Source: Bradyrhizobium sp. CCBAU 051011 (lineage in GTDB: Bacteria > Pseudomonadota > Alphaproteobacteria > Rhizobiales > Xanthobacteraceae). Taken from it: 64,000 nt of DNA. A program made the position numbers and the translations under genes. The notes under the pieces were generated by a model that made no database searches, was not told where the DNA came from, and saw nothing but the letters and a program-made list of their open reading frames with translations. Positions within the stretch are counted from its first letter, which is position 1. Every line of letters begins with the position of its first letter. This document shows, in pieces, positions 1 to 8,420 of this stretch. The stretch covers positions 8,288,501 to 8,352,500 of the forward strand of contig NZ_CP022222.1 of NCBI RefSeq assembly GCF_009930815.1, in the 5' to 3' direction.

Positions 1-99
1 TAGTTGGTATCCACGATTAGAGCGCAAGGCTTCAGTCTCTTGCTTTTGCATGATCTCCTTCGAAAACTGGTGGCCACCTTTCCGGATCGTGTCGCGGCA

Positions 100-232
100 C
101 TGGGCGCGGGCGAATATTCGCCGCGCTTGGGCCGAAACGTCCTCATGTCCAACTTGGCCATAGGTACCACGGAGGGATGCCGGCTATCCCGGCGCCGACC
201 ACGATGGCTTCGAACCTTACCTCGATCGTGAC
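100..232 (-). pseudogene. fixC: fixC N-terminal remnant
   Basis: Read on the minus strand, 232 to about 180 encodes a start resembling FixC, the flavoprotein-ubiquinone oxidoreductase that carries electrons toward nitrogenase: VRFEAIVVGAGIAG, a dinucleotide-binding motif. The frame is then lost. A second frame gives MAKLDMRTF...KRGEYS, like the next conserved FixC block (MAKRG...ERGEY). It lies directly behind the fixB remnant, matching the usual fixABC order. Nothing further is recognisable toward position 1, so this is a scrap and not a working gene. Confidence 0.6.
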
Positions 233-233
233 A

Positions 234-680
234 GCTTCCTCTAGCTCGCGATCTGAAAGCACGAATGCGGCCGCAGACGCGCACGATGCCGGTCATCGGC
301 GCTGCCAGCAGCCGGTTCGCGCCACTGCCAATATGGGCGAATTTGGCGATCGGCGCGTTTTTCTCGATGCTGATGGCGACGATCAGGTCGGTGCCCTTAA
401 CGCCACCCCGATGCAGGATCGCGCCGGAAATCCTGGCCGCGATAAAGAGCTCTGGCCGGATGATCTTGCCGGTATGACCGATCTGCCGGGCGGAGGTGGT
501 GACCCAGCCCTTTTGCGCCAGCGGACCTGAGCAGCCATATTCGGCGCGAAGGACAGCGGCGAGCTGGCGCACCATGTGCCAATTTTCCGCCGATCGGAGC
601 CCAAGACCATCGGCGACCACGACATCGGGATACGCGAAATTGACGTTTGCGGAATCGCAGTCCGGCACGAATGGAGTGCT
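234..680 (-). pseudogene. fixB: fixB (electron-transfer flavoprotein alpha subunit) remnant
   Basis: FixB pairs with FixA as an electron-transfer flavoprotein feeding nitrogenase. The minus strand carries the conserved C-terminal FAD-binding half, spread over several frames: SANVNFAYPDVVVADGLGL, then SAENWHMVRQLAAVL, QKGWVT, ARQIGHTGKIIRPELFIAA, RISGAI, and VKGTDLIVAISIEKNAPI. Order and spacing fit FixB, but indels break the frame several times. Sequence from about 700 to 1018 on the same strand may be decayed fixA/fixB but could not be matched with confidence. Non-functional here. Confidence 0.72.
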
Positions 681-689
681 GCTCCGCTT

Positions 690-1525
690 TGATGGTGGGT
701 GCGCCGCGATCCGGGGCCCCAGTCTTGACGACGCAGGTGAGCTGCAGCAAGCTGGGCCGCTTGGCAATGCCGGGCTCGACCGGCTCGGCGGCCAGCGATG
801 ATGACGGTTATCGGGGCCCCCGCGGATCTGCGCGAAGTTGGAAGCCTTCTTGACGTAGACGATACCGACCATGCGGTCCTCCACAAGGTCCGAGAACCTG
901 GGATCGGAACAGCAAGGCTCGTGCCAGTTGCCGCGCTCGCGAGAATCAGGCGTGGAGACAAATGCTTGAGATAATTGGCGATCGATTGGGGCACTAAAAG
1001 CCAACGCAACTGCGACATGGTCGGAAATACGACATCGCCGATTGGAGCAGCCGCGACATTAATTAATGTAGATTAAGAAGAGCGCCTTAAGACAGGCGAC
1101 GCTTTCCCCTGATCTGCGGTGAGAGTGGGGCCCGAAACACAAGGTGAGCGACCGCAACTTTCACGAGTACCTAAGTCCTTACCCCTTTCGCCTTGGAGAA
1201 CGTCGCACGGCTAGGAGCAGATGGAGATGCCGGATCGTACTCGACGTCGAGCACAGCAAGGTTTGCCGATGCGAATGTGCCTTGAATTTCCGCCACCAAC
1301 GAACATCCTCTGATTGTTCAGGCTTAGCTTAGCCCCGTCTCGCCGCGGCATCCTATTGTGACTTGCAACACGTTGTGATCCCAGTCAACTACCAACGCTG
1401 GTAATTGATCGAGATGACAGAAGCATGTCTCCTATCGGTTGGGCTGCGAGATTGCCCGAGCGGCTTGCCTTGATCAAGAACTGAACGAAGCACGCCCTGA
1501 ACGTCCGGCCGGTCGAACGCAAAGG
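690..1525. other. Intergenic, no recognisable gene
   Basis: The left part may contain badly decayed fixA/fixB sequence on the minus strand. No protein family, RNA gene or clear promoter was recognised in the rest. Confidence 0.4.
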
Positions 1526-1530
1526 AGTGG

Positions 1531-2460
1531 CATGCAAGATCAATCAATCACAATCTTTTCTCGCCCACGGCCCTGATGGATGCGCTGACTCCTCACTTGC
1601 AGAAATGCTGCGCCATGAGATTTGCTCCAACCGCGAGCTCTCCTTCCTCATGGAAGCTCATGATGCGCTCTCCGGCGCGATCGCCGAGCGCGTAGGCTTC
1701 AAAGGCCTGTGAGATCGGGCCTGTCAATGGCCTGCTCTCTCCGCTGCCGCGATGCCAACGAAGCATCATGGAGCCAAATCGTCGATATGGTCGAACGCAT
1801 AGTAGACTTGACCGAGTTCCCCGTGTTCGTTGACGGCGATGGCGGCTTCGGGAATTGCAACAATGCGCGCCTCTTAGCTCGCAAGCTCCGTCAGCGTGGC
1901 GCTGGCGGGATCGCGCTAGTGGACAGCTGTTTTTCGAAGATGAACTTGTTTGTTGGCGATCGGCATCTCTAGCCGATATCGATGAACTTTCCGTCCGGCT
2001 GCGAGCAGTGAAAGATACAGTGCGGACGCCTTGGTCCCCGTGGCACGGATCGAAGAGCTGATCGCCGGCCACGGAACGGACGAGGCAATTTTACGCGCTA
2101 GCGCTTACGCAGCCGCGGAAGCCGACGCGATCCTCATTCACTCGCGTAAGAGCACCGCGGACGAGATCCTCCCATTCGCGAGTACCTGGCAGAACTGCCT
2201 GCCAGTCGCAATCGCTCCGAGGAAATACTATCGAACGCCGGTCTCTGCATATCGCAATGCCGGCATCTCCACAGTGATCTGGCCCAACCACGCCATGCAG
2301 CTGCAATAGCGGCAATGCGACACGTCTGCGGACGCATTATCGCCGAGGACGGCATCGCCGGCATTGATGCCGGATATCGCGACCTTCGACCAGGTCTTCG
2401 ATTTGTTGAGATAAGACGAACTCGCCCGTGCAAAAGCGCGCGCTATCTCCACCCCCTAAC
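1531..2460 (+). pseudogene. Phosphoenolpyruvate mutase-family pseudogene
   Basis: PEP mutase rearranges phosphoenolpyruvate to phosphonopyruvate, the entry step to C-P bonds; the wider isocitrate-lyase superfamily also includes phosphonopyruvate hydrolases. Blocks in order over three frames are: SNRELSFLMEAHDALSGAI; DANEASWSQIV; FPVFVDGDGGFGN (the metal-binding D-G-D-x-G-x-G region); VARIEELIAGHGTDEAI; AYAAAEADAILIHS; PRKYYRT; and ISTVIWPNHA. A good ribosome site (AAAGGAG, 1521-1527) precedes ATG at 1531, but that frame stops early. At least three frameshifts make it inactive. The next ORF is a methyltransferase in the same direction, so the two may once have been an operon. Confidence 0.8.
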
Positions 2461-2514
2461 CCACGGCGAAAGCTTGTCATCCACACAACATACTGATCTC
2501 CAAGGAGTGCTGCG

Positions 2515-3336
2515 ATCCAAGCGTCTGCCCTATCGTCACGCTCCACTGCAACCGGAAACGAAGCACTTGTTTGCCCTCCTGCCACCGGACGTACCATCAA
2601 ATGGCGCCACAGCTCTTACTCGCCGACCTGTACATTTCTGCCGATCTCAGCCCGCTCTCTTTATCTCCATGCCCACCTAGTCCCCGAAGAAGAGCTAGGA
2701 GCTTATTCTCTCCCTATCGGCGGAGGCAGCGGTTGGATGCTCGACCAGGTCAAGTCCTGTTCACCGCGAGTGAGCTTCACGCAATGTGTCGATCTGGACG
2801 AAGGCGCACAAGCTCAGGCGGTCACACGCGGACATGCCTATCATCTCGGCGGTTTCGAGCAGTTCGAGACCGATCGACGCTTTGATCTGGTCTTAGCGCT
2901 CGATTTCATCGAGCATGTACGCGACCCCGCGCTCCTGTTACGCCGTATCGAAGGGTTTCTCACCGCTCAAGGCCGCGTGCTGATCAAGACGCCAAACTTC
3001 GACGCGCTTGATGCGCGGCTATTCCGGCATTGTTCGTGGGCCGGCTATCACACGCCGCGTCATTTCGTACTGTTCAACCGCCAGAGCTTTACAGACTTGG
3101 CGGAACAGAGTGGTCTTGGCGTCATATCGTTCTCATATGCGCAAGGTGCAGCGTACTGGAGCGTGTCAGTGCTCGACGCCATGCGCCGATTCGGCCTCAT
3201 CGAAATCTCGGCGCAACGCCCAGCGTCATATCATCCGCTGAATCCGCTCTTGCAGGCGAGCTTCGCCGCCGTCGAGTTTGCCCGCGCCCCCTTCGCCCGG
3301 CTCTCGAAGATGGTGTTTACCCTCGGTCGGCGCTGA
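2515..3336 (+). CDS. SAM-dependent methyltransferase, start codon apparently lost (ATC)
   Basis: Class I SAM methyltransferase (Methyltransf_23-like). Motif I is visible as IGGGSGWMLD (about residues 69-78), followed by a DLVLALDFIEHV block (motif II-like, 'EH' signature), GRVLIKTPN, and a C-terminal aromatic-rich YHTPRHFVLFN stretch typical of sugar/lipid methyltransferases. The frame is open for 273 codons from ATC at 2515, which sits 7 nt after GGAG (AAGGAG at 2502-2507), where an ATG would be expected. The first internal ATG (2737) would cut motif I. The frame may also be shifted near 2600-2680, where the LYIS motif appears in another frame. The target is unknown. It may be inactive or poorly translated. 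Confidence 0.65.
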   Translation: MQASALSSRSTATGNEALVCPPATGRTIKWRHSSYSPTCTFLPISARSLYLHAHLVPEEELGAYSLPIGGGSGWMLDQVKSCSPRVSFTQCVDLDEGAQAQAVTRGHAYHLGGFEQFETDRRFDLVLALDFIEHVRDPALLLRRIEGFLTAQGRVLIKTPNFDALDARLFRHCSWAGYHTPRHFVLFNRQSFTDLAEQSGLGVISFSYAQGAAYWSVSVLDAMRRFGLIEISAQRPASYHPLNPLLQASFAAVEFARAPFARLSKMVFTLGRR

Positions 3337-3339
3337 GCC

Positions 3340-4590
3340 GCTGGAGGCTCATGCCGACCGTAGCACGGCAAAATTGATCCCGCGCAACGCAAGGTAAAGC
3401 GGCCCCAGCCGGGCTGACGAGAGGACGACGACGCTACAGGAGTTGCAGCACTGCTGCAGTGCTTCAGTGACGTTGCATCTTCATGTGAGTGGCCGAGGTT
3501 GGCCATCATGGCGCGCAGAAGATTCACGCCGTGGTGTCCAGCGAAGATAGATAATGGCCATGTATGCCGCCAATATAACATCTTCAACTGGGAGCGGTCC
3601 CGCGACATCGAACGAGTTGGCGCGAGATAAGTGCGCTCAAGCGAAACGTGAGTAAACCCGACCTGTCACGCGCGGATTTTTGTCCTTTACGATCCGGCTT
3701 CTGGCGAACCTTCCTTCATACATCAAACTGTCATGTGGAGATCACGACCCGTTGCAGGAACAGAAAGCACTTGACAAGTTCGTTCGATCTGCAGCTGCTA
3801 TGGCTCGACGACCAATGAGGGTCCGGCTGCCGAAGCGAGTGGGCCGTCAAGGCGCTTTTACCTACCAAGGCGGTCCATTGACACAATATGCGGGAGCTCG
3901 TTCGATGTCTTGGGCGCGGCCGGCCCAAGAGACCGACTATGCCATCGAGGGCAAACACATTCGGTGGCAAGATGAATGGATTTCCCACGGAAAACATCCA
4001 CTCTACCGGATCAACATTCATCAACGCGGAGAGCTCCTCAACACTCTCTACACACAAGATATCGGCGCGAGAAGCCCAGTCCCGGAATACGGCGTCCGCA
4101 CATAGCGCCGCGCAGACGACATGCCCCATCTTAGCTACTAGCTGAGAACATCTGATAGCTAGTACCAACAAGGATGCTGGAGCGAATTGATGCGGCTGCA
4201 GGTAGTGCCCAGCCAAATCGCAAGGTTTGCACGCGTCTGCGAGCACCGAAGCAGACCAATCTGCCATATTAGCTACTCCCTGCTGTGGGTTGGGAAGTTC
4301 TCGCCGTATGCGCCGCACCAAATCCACGACTTAATCCCATCACACTGGTTTGCATTCGCTCCAGGTCGCCTGGTTGAATGCTAATCAAAGCCGGCCAGTG
4401 TTGAGAGGTATCCAGGATCAGTCGAGCAAGCTTCATCTGTATCCTTAGACGGGCAGCTGCAGGACCGCCATGATCGCAACATATCCTTCACCATATCCGA
4501 GCAATCAGCGTGCAATCCAAAACATTGAGCAGGCCCAGCTTGAAGAGAAAACAATTCATGCACTTCGCTCAGAGGTGGAGAATACCTAAG
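3340..4590. other. Intergenic, no recognised gene
   Basis: Several short open frames exist on both strands (for example 3680-4105 + and 3731-4327 -), but they overlap in opposite directions and contain no recognisable motif. No RNA gene was seen. Confidence 0.4.
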
Positions 4591-4595
4591 TGTTA

Positions 4596-4632
4596 GTGTC
4601 CAGTTGAGAACATAACGTCCTCAACTGGACAC
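4596..4632. repeat. Perfect 13-bp inverted repeat (hairpin)
   Basis: GTGTCCAGTTGAG (4596-4608) and its exact complement CTCAACTGGACAC (4620-4632) flank an 11-nt loop. It lacks a T-tract, so it is not a typical terminator. It lies about 95 bp outside the IS3 remnant and could be an old transposon end or a regulatory hairpin. Confidence 0.55.
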
Positions 4633-4726
4633 GGCTGAACACGACAATGCAGGGAGTCAAATGATGAAGGTGACCTCTTGAGGTGAACTCGCACGCCTTC
4701 TGCCCCGAAGTTTCATCCAGCAGCGT

Positions 4727-4984
4727 TCAGAGTCCGGTTGGGTGGTACGCCGAGTGACGCAGGTGGAGCAAGGGCGATCGGCGGAGCCGGGCGGCGTTGC
4801 GCAGCCGATCGCCCGTTGAGGTGAGGTGAGCCGCATAGGTCGCAGGGGTCCGGTAGTTCAGCGAGGAATGCGGCCGCTCGTTGTTGTAGTCGGCGACCGA
4901 TGTGGCGAGTCTGCGCCTGGTATCCTGGGGGCCGAAGAACAGCGTCTCGTTCAAGAACCCGTCGCGCATCCGGCCGTTGATGGG
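4727..4984 (-). pseudogene. IS3-family transposase orfB, C-terminal fragment
   Basis: The minus strand encodes NGRMRDGFLNETLFF, then ADYNNERPHSSLNYRTP, the conserved tail of IS3-family (IS407-like) DDE transposases after the catalytic Glu. It ends where IS110 sequence begins near 4985. The middle and N-terminal parts of a similar orfB lie on the same strand at 5751-5838 and 7388-7640. This is therefore probably one IS3 element split by IS110 and IS5 insertions. Confidence 0.8.
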
Positions 4985-5750
4985 GAAGACGGCCCCGCTC
5001 CCTCGGTGCCGGCGTTATACTGGCGATGTACGGACCCGCTAGCAGGAGCTATTCCCTATGGAAGTCGCGACAATTGAATTGGACATTTCGAAGCACGTGT
5101 TTCACATCCATACAGTTGACAGACAAGGCCACTTGACCAATCGCCAGCGCCTACGACGAGGCGAGATCATGTCGTTCTTCTCCTCGCTTGCACCGTGCGG
5201 TCGGCATCGGAGCCTGCGCCACCGCTCACCACTGGGCGCGCGAGATTCGGCGGTTCGGTCACGAGGTGAGATTGATCCCGCCAGCCTATGTAAAATCGTA
5301 CGTGCGGCGAGGAGCCAAGAACGACGCCGCTGACGCGGCCACGATCTGCGAAGCGGTTACCCGTCCCAACATGCGGTTCGTTGCAATCAAGAGCGTCGAG
5401 AATCAAGGCTTCTTGATTCCCGGCGTTGGTCCCATAACGACCACGGCCCTTGCCGCGACTGTGCCGGACCCGACCATGTTCAGCTCGGGGCGAGAGTTCG
5501 CCGCCTAGCTGGGCCTGACGCGTAAGCAGAACTCCACCGGCGGGAAGGACCGGCTCGGCCGCATAACGAAACAGGGCGATTCCTATCTCAGGCACTTGCT
5601 TCTCATTGAGCACTGAACGTCGTTCGATATCCGAAGGCACGCTCACGAGTCGGAGGCGGCTGGATCGAAGCTCTACGTCGGCCCATGGTCGTCGCGATCG
5701 CCGTTGCCAACAAGTTAGCTCGGATTGTCTGGGCGATGATGACGATCGGG
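4985..5750 (+). pseudogene. IS110-family transposase, internally deleted
   Basis: Begins MEVATIELDISKHVFHIH (ATG at 5058), the N-terminal RuvC-like DEDD block of IS110 recombinases. A frameshift near 5200 follows, then IGACATAHHWARE, KNDAADAATICEAVTRP and MRFVAIKSVE. The sequence jumps to the C-terminal serine-containing region (PGVGPITTTALAAT, then NSTGGKDRLGRITKQGDSYLRHLL, then VVAIAVANKLARIVWAMM). The central coiled part is deleted and a stop follows at 5506, so it is inactive. The first 70 bp and the junction with IS3 sequence recur at 50.6 kb. Confidence 0.85.
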
Positions 5751-5838
5751 GCACGAAAATGCCGGCCGTTGGCGAACTGGTCGGACATGAAGTCGAGCGG
5801 CTTGCGCACCGCGAGCCCTTTCTGCCGGTAGAGCCGGT
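5751..5838 (-). pseudogene. IS3-family orfB middle fragment
   Basis: The minus strand reads RIHRLYRQKGLAVRKPLDFMSDQFANGRHFR: the region before and around the first catalytic Asp, with about 25 residues missing between RK and LDF. It continues the N-terminal piece at 7388-7640, from which it is separated by the IS5-family insertion. Confidence 0.8.
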
Positions 5839-5910
5839 GGATTCGTCGTGCGTGAAGAACTTCCAAGCCATTGAGCGGGAGTCGAATTTTCTGGCGAGAG
5901 GCGTTTTGAG

Positions 5911-5951
5911 ATTGCAAGCTTTCGGGCTTTGGGGGCCCAAAAGCTTGCAAT
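5911..5951 (+). terminator. Strong hairpin in the 5' end of the IS5 element
   Basis: ATTGCAAGCTTT (5911-5922) pairs perfectly with AAAGCTTGCAAT (5940-5951), with an inner GGGC/GCCC pairing, and is followed by TTTTGCTTTT. Placed between the IS end and its transposase, it could block outside transcription from entering the transposase gene, as known for other insertion sequences. The function is inferred. Confidence 0.6.
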
Positions 5952-6013
5952 TTTGCTTTTGAGGATTCCGTCGAATCGCGGGTCATGATTCCTTCGGTGG
6001 ACCGGAGGGAACG

Positions 6014-7363
6014 ATGAAGCCAAAGGAACGACGCGACGGCGGCCAAGCCGATCTTCTGCGCTCGCGGCTGGACGCGATCATCGACTTGAACCATGCCCTG
6101 GTAAAGCTGGCGCGGACGATCGACTGGTCGTTCCTCGAAGAGCGGTTCGGCGCGGTCTACGAGGACAAGCCGGGCCGGCCGCCGCTGCCGACACGGCTGA
6201 TGGCGGGCCTGGCCATCCTCAAGCACACCTACGACCTCTCCGACGAGGTGCTATGCGAGCGCTGGGTGGAGAATCCCTATTACCAGTTCTTCTGCGGCGA
6301 GGAGTTCTTCCAGCACCGCCTGGTGTTCGACCGCTCCTCGTTGACGCGCTGGCGCCAGCGTATGGGCGAGGAGAAGCTGCAAGCCCTGCTGCAGGAGAGC
6401 CTTGCGGTCGCCACCAAGACCGAGGCGATCAAGCCGTCCGACCTCAATCGGGTCATCGTCGACACCACGGTGCAGCCCAAGAACGTGATGTTCCCAACCG
6501 ATGCGCGGCTCTTGAACCGGGCCCGCGAGATCCTGGTTCGGCTAGCCAAGGGCGCCGGCATCAAGCTGCGTCAGTCCTATGGGCGAGTCGGCAAGTTTGC
6601 CCTGATCAAGCACCAGCGCTATGCCCATGCCAAGCAGTTCAAGCGCGCCAATCGGGCCTTGAGGACGCTGCGAACCTATCTCGGCCGCGTCATCCGCGAC
6701 ATCGCCCGCAAGCTCGACGGCAACGTCGGCTTGTTCGATGGGGTCGCGCTCGACCGCATGCTGGCGCTGGCGCGATGCGTGCTCGACCAGAAGCAGCGCC
6801 AGCGGGGCCCCAAGGTCTACTCGCTGCACGCGCCGGAGGTGGAGTGCATCGGCAAGGGCAAGGCTCACCGGCCTTACGAGTTCGGGGTCAAGGTCTCCGT
6901 CGCCACCACGCTATCGCACGCCAAAGGCGGCCAGTTCGTCACCCATGTGAAGGCGCTGCCCGGCAACCCCTATGATGGTCACACGCTCAAGATCGTGATC
7001 CCGGAAATGGAGGTGCTGATCGGCAACATCATCGAGCGCCTCGTTCTCGACAAAGGCTATCGCGGCCACAATGCGCCACCCGACTACAAGTTCAGGGTGT
7101 TCATCTCAGGCCAGAAGCGGCGGGTGACGCCAAAGATCAAACGCGAGCTGCGCCGGCGTTCCGCCGTCGAGCCGGTCATCGGCCATCTCAAATCCGAGCA
7201 TCGCATGGGGCGTAACTACCTGTGGCACCGCCAGGGCGATGCCGCCAATGCCGTTCTCGCCGCAGCGGGCTACAACTTCCGGCGTCTCATCCGCTGGCTC
7301 GAGCTCTTGTTGCGCCAGTTCCTCGCCCAGCTCACGGTCCGACTTCAATTCGTCCCGAGTTGA
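6014..7363 (+). CDS. IS5-family transposase
   Basis: 449-residue DDE transposase. It has an N-terminal DUF772-like region (LPTRLMAGLAILKHTYDLSD), then the catalytic core: Asp in VIVDTTVQPKN, Asp in LVLDKGYRGH, Glu in RRRSAVEPVIGHLKSEHRMG. The full frame is open, the start ATG follows GGAGGGAACG, and the length fits the family. It sits alone between the element's inverted repeats, so it is predicted active. Confidence 0.9.
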   Translation: MKPKERRDGGQADLLRSRLDAIIDLNHALVKLARTIDWSFLEERFGAVYEDKPGRPPLPTRLMAGLAILKHTYDLSDEVLCERWVENPYYQFFCGEEFFQHRLVFDRSSLTRWRQRMGEEKLQALLQESLAVATKTEAIKPSDLNRVIVDTTVQPKNVMFPTDARLLNRAREILVRLAKGAGIKLRQSYGRVGKFALIKHQRYAHAKQFKRANRALRTLRTYLGRVIRDIARKLDGNVGLFDGVALDRMLALARCVLDQKQRQRGPKVYSLHAPEVECIGKGKAHRPYEFGVKVSVATTLSHAKGGQFVTHVKALPGNPYDGHTLKIVIPEMEVLIGNIIERLVLDKGYRGHNAPPDYKFRVFISGQKRRVTPKIKRELRRRSAVEPVIGHLKSEHRMGRNYLWHRQGDAANAVLAAAGYNFRRLIRWLELLLRQFLAQLTVRLQFVPS

Positions 7364-7387
7364 AATCCGGCGTTCTTCACGGCCGAC

Positions 7388-7640
7388 GGATTCGCTTGAT
7401 GCCGGACGGCTCGCCCTCCCGCCGCAGCAGGACGAACAGCCGGCGACAACCGAATCGCCCGCGCTCGCCAGCAAGCTCACGCAAGCGAGCCCGCAGCTCG
7501 GCGTCAGCCGGCTTGCGCGAGCGGTAGCGGATCATGCTCCGATCCACCCCGACGATCAAACAGGCCCGCCGGTCCGACTGACCGAGCCTGGCCTGCAGAT
7601 GCGCCGCTGCGGCGCGCTTGGCGGGCGGGCCCTACCATTT
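7388..7640 (-). pseudogene. IS3-family orfB N-terminal fragment
   Basis: The minus strand carries SMIRYRSRKPADAELRARL, then RFGCRRLFVLLRREGEPSGIKRI, the HTH_21-like N-terminus of IS3 orfB. It is cut exactly at the GGATTC duplication of the IS5 element. The first 30 codons after orfA are frameshifted. Confidence 0.82.
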
Positions 7641-7897
7641 TTGGAGAGTAGCTCCCGCAGCGCTGCCGCATCGAGCAACTGCTCGGCCAGGAGCTTCTTC
7701 AGCCTGGCGTTCTCGTCCTCGAGCGCCTTGAGCCGCCTGCCTTCGGAGACTTCCATGCCGCCGAACTTGGCCCTCCAGTTGTAGAACGTCGCCTCAGAGA
7801 TCCCATGCTTGCGAGCCAGATCGGGGGTCTTAGCGCCGACCTCATGCTCCTTCAGCACCGCAATGATCTGCTCTTCCGTAAACCGCTTCCGCTTCAT
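7640..7897 (-). CDS. IS3-family orfA (HTH protein)
   Basis: Starts MKRKRFTEEQIIAVLKEHE, then ARKHGISEATFYNWRAKFGGM (helix-turn-helix) and a leucine-zipper-like LEDENARLKKLLAEQ coiled coil, the standard orfA layout. The natural end would be near 7640; without a stop there it reads on to 7556 in a shadow frame. It belongs to the same element as the orfB pieces to its left, which are destroyed, so it cannot support transposition. Confidence 0.8.
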
Positions 7898-7949
7898 CTG
7901 TCCGTCCTTCGTCAGGGCGGACTCTAAATCCTTCTGGAGGAAATTCTTA

Positions 7950-8420
7950 GCGGCAGGTCAGCCTGCTAAGGATGATGCCAAAAGGATGACGAGGTTCCCT
8001 GGCTTTAATTGATAACAATCTGGTCTTGGAAAAGTCTCTCGTAGTCGGTGCATGAACACTAGATCCGCCGCTCAAGACGTTTATCCAGTTGGCGCAATTT
8101 AAGGTCGCCAGACGGGATCTTGAGAAATTCGCTATCCTGAAACAGTCGCACAAAACTCGAAAGCAGCTTTGGTCAACACTGCCACTACTACCTCCAGGAC
8201 ATTCACATCTCGCTTGAGGACGGCCGAATAGTTTTCTTCCCTTTTGGTCATAACACTCGCCAGCAAAAAGGCCCTTCTCCGATTGTCCTTCATTCGCTCT
8301 GTGCCCGCTTTAGAGACGGTCTCCCTCAAAGACAGTCCTACAACTTCCCGATGATCATCGATGCGATGCCGGAGGACTAACCAGCGCGATGCGAATCAGC
8401 TGCAGCCAACGTAGATAACG
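7950..8420. other. Intergenic, nothing recognised
   Basis: Right flank of the IS3 remnant to the end of the ABC transporter gene. Short frames only, with no motif. Confidence 0.4.

Larger units (their letters stand above)
5845..7387 (+). mobile_element. Intact IS5-family element
   Basis: About 1,543 bp. The ends are imperfect inverted repeats: left GTCGTGCGTGAAGAAC (5845-5860), right (complement) GTCGGCCGTGAAGAAC, 14/16 identical. Direct repeats GGATTC at 5839-5844 and 7388-7393 are the likely target duplication (one base of ambiguity). Removing it rejoins an IS3 orfB frame (GIKRI / RIHRLYRQ). One full-length transposase fills it, so it probably arrived recently. Confidence 0.85.

Noticed and set aside
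3731..4327. 198-codon minus-strand ORF opposite a 141-codon plus-strand ORF
   Set aside because: Neither has a recognisable motif, and they overlap almost fully. No basis to prefer either.
4596..4632. Hairpin GTGTCCAGTTGAG/CTCAACTGGACAC as a rho-independent terminator
   Set aside because: AT content is moderate, there is no T-tract on either side, and no gene ends next to it; listed only as an inverted repeat.
5167..5940. 257-codon minus-strand ORF across the IS110 remnant
   Set aside because: It runs antisense to clear IS110 sequence and has low-complexity Arg/Ser composition.
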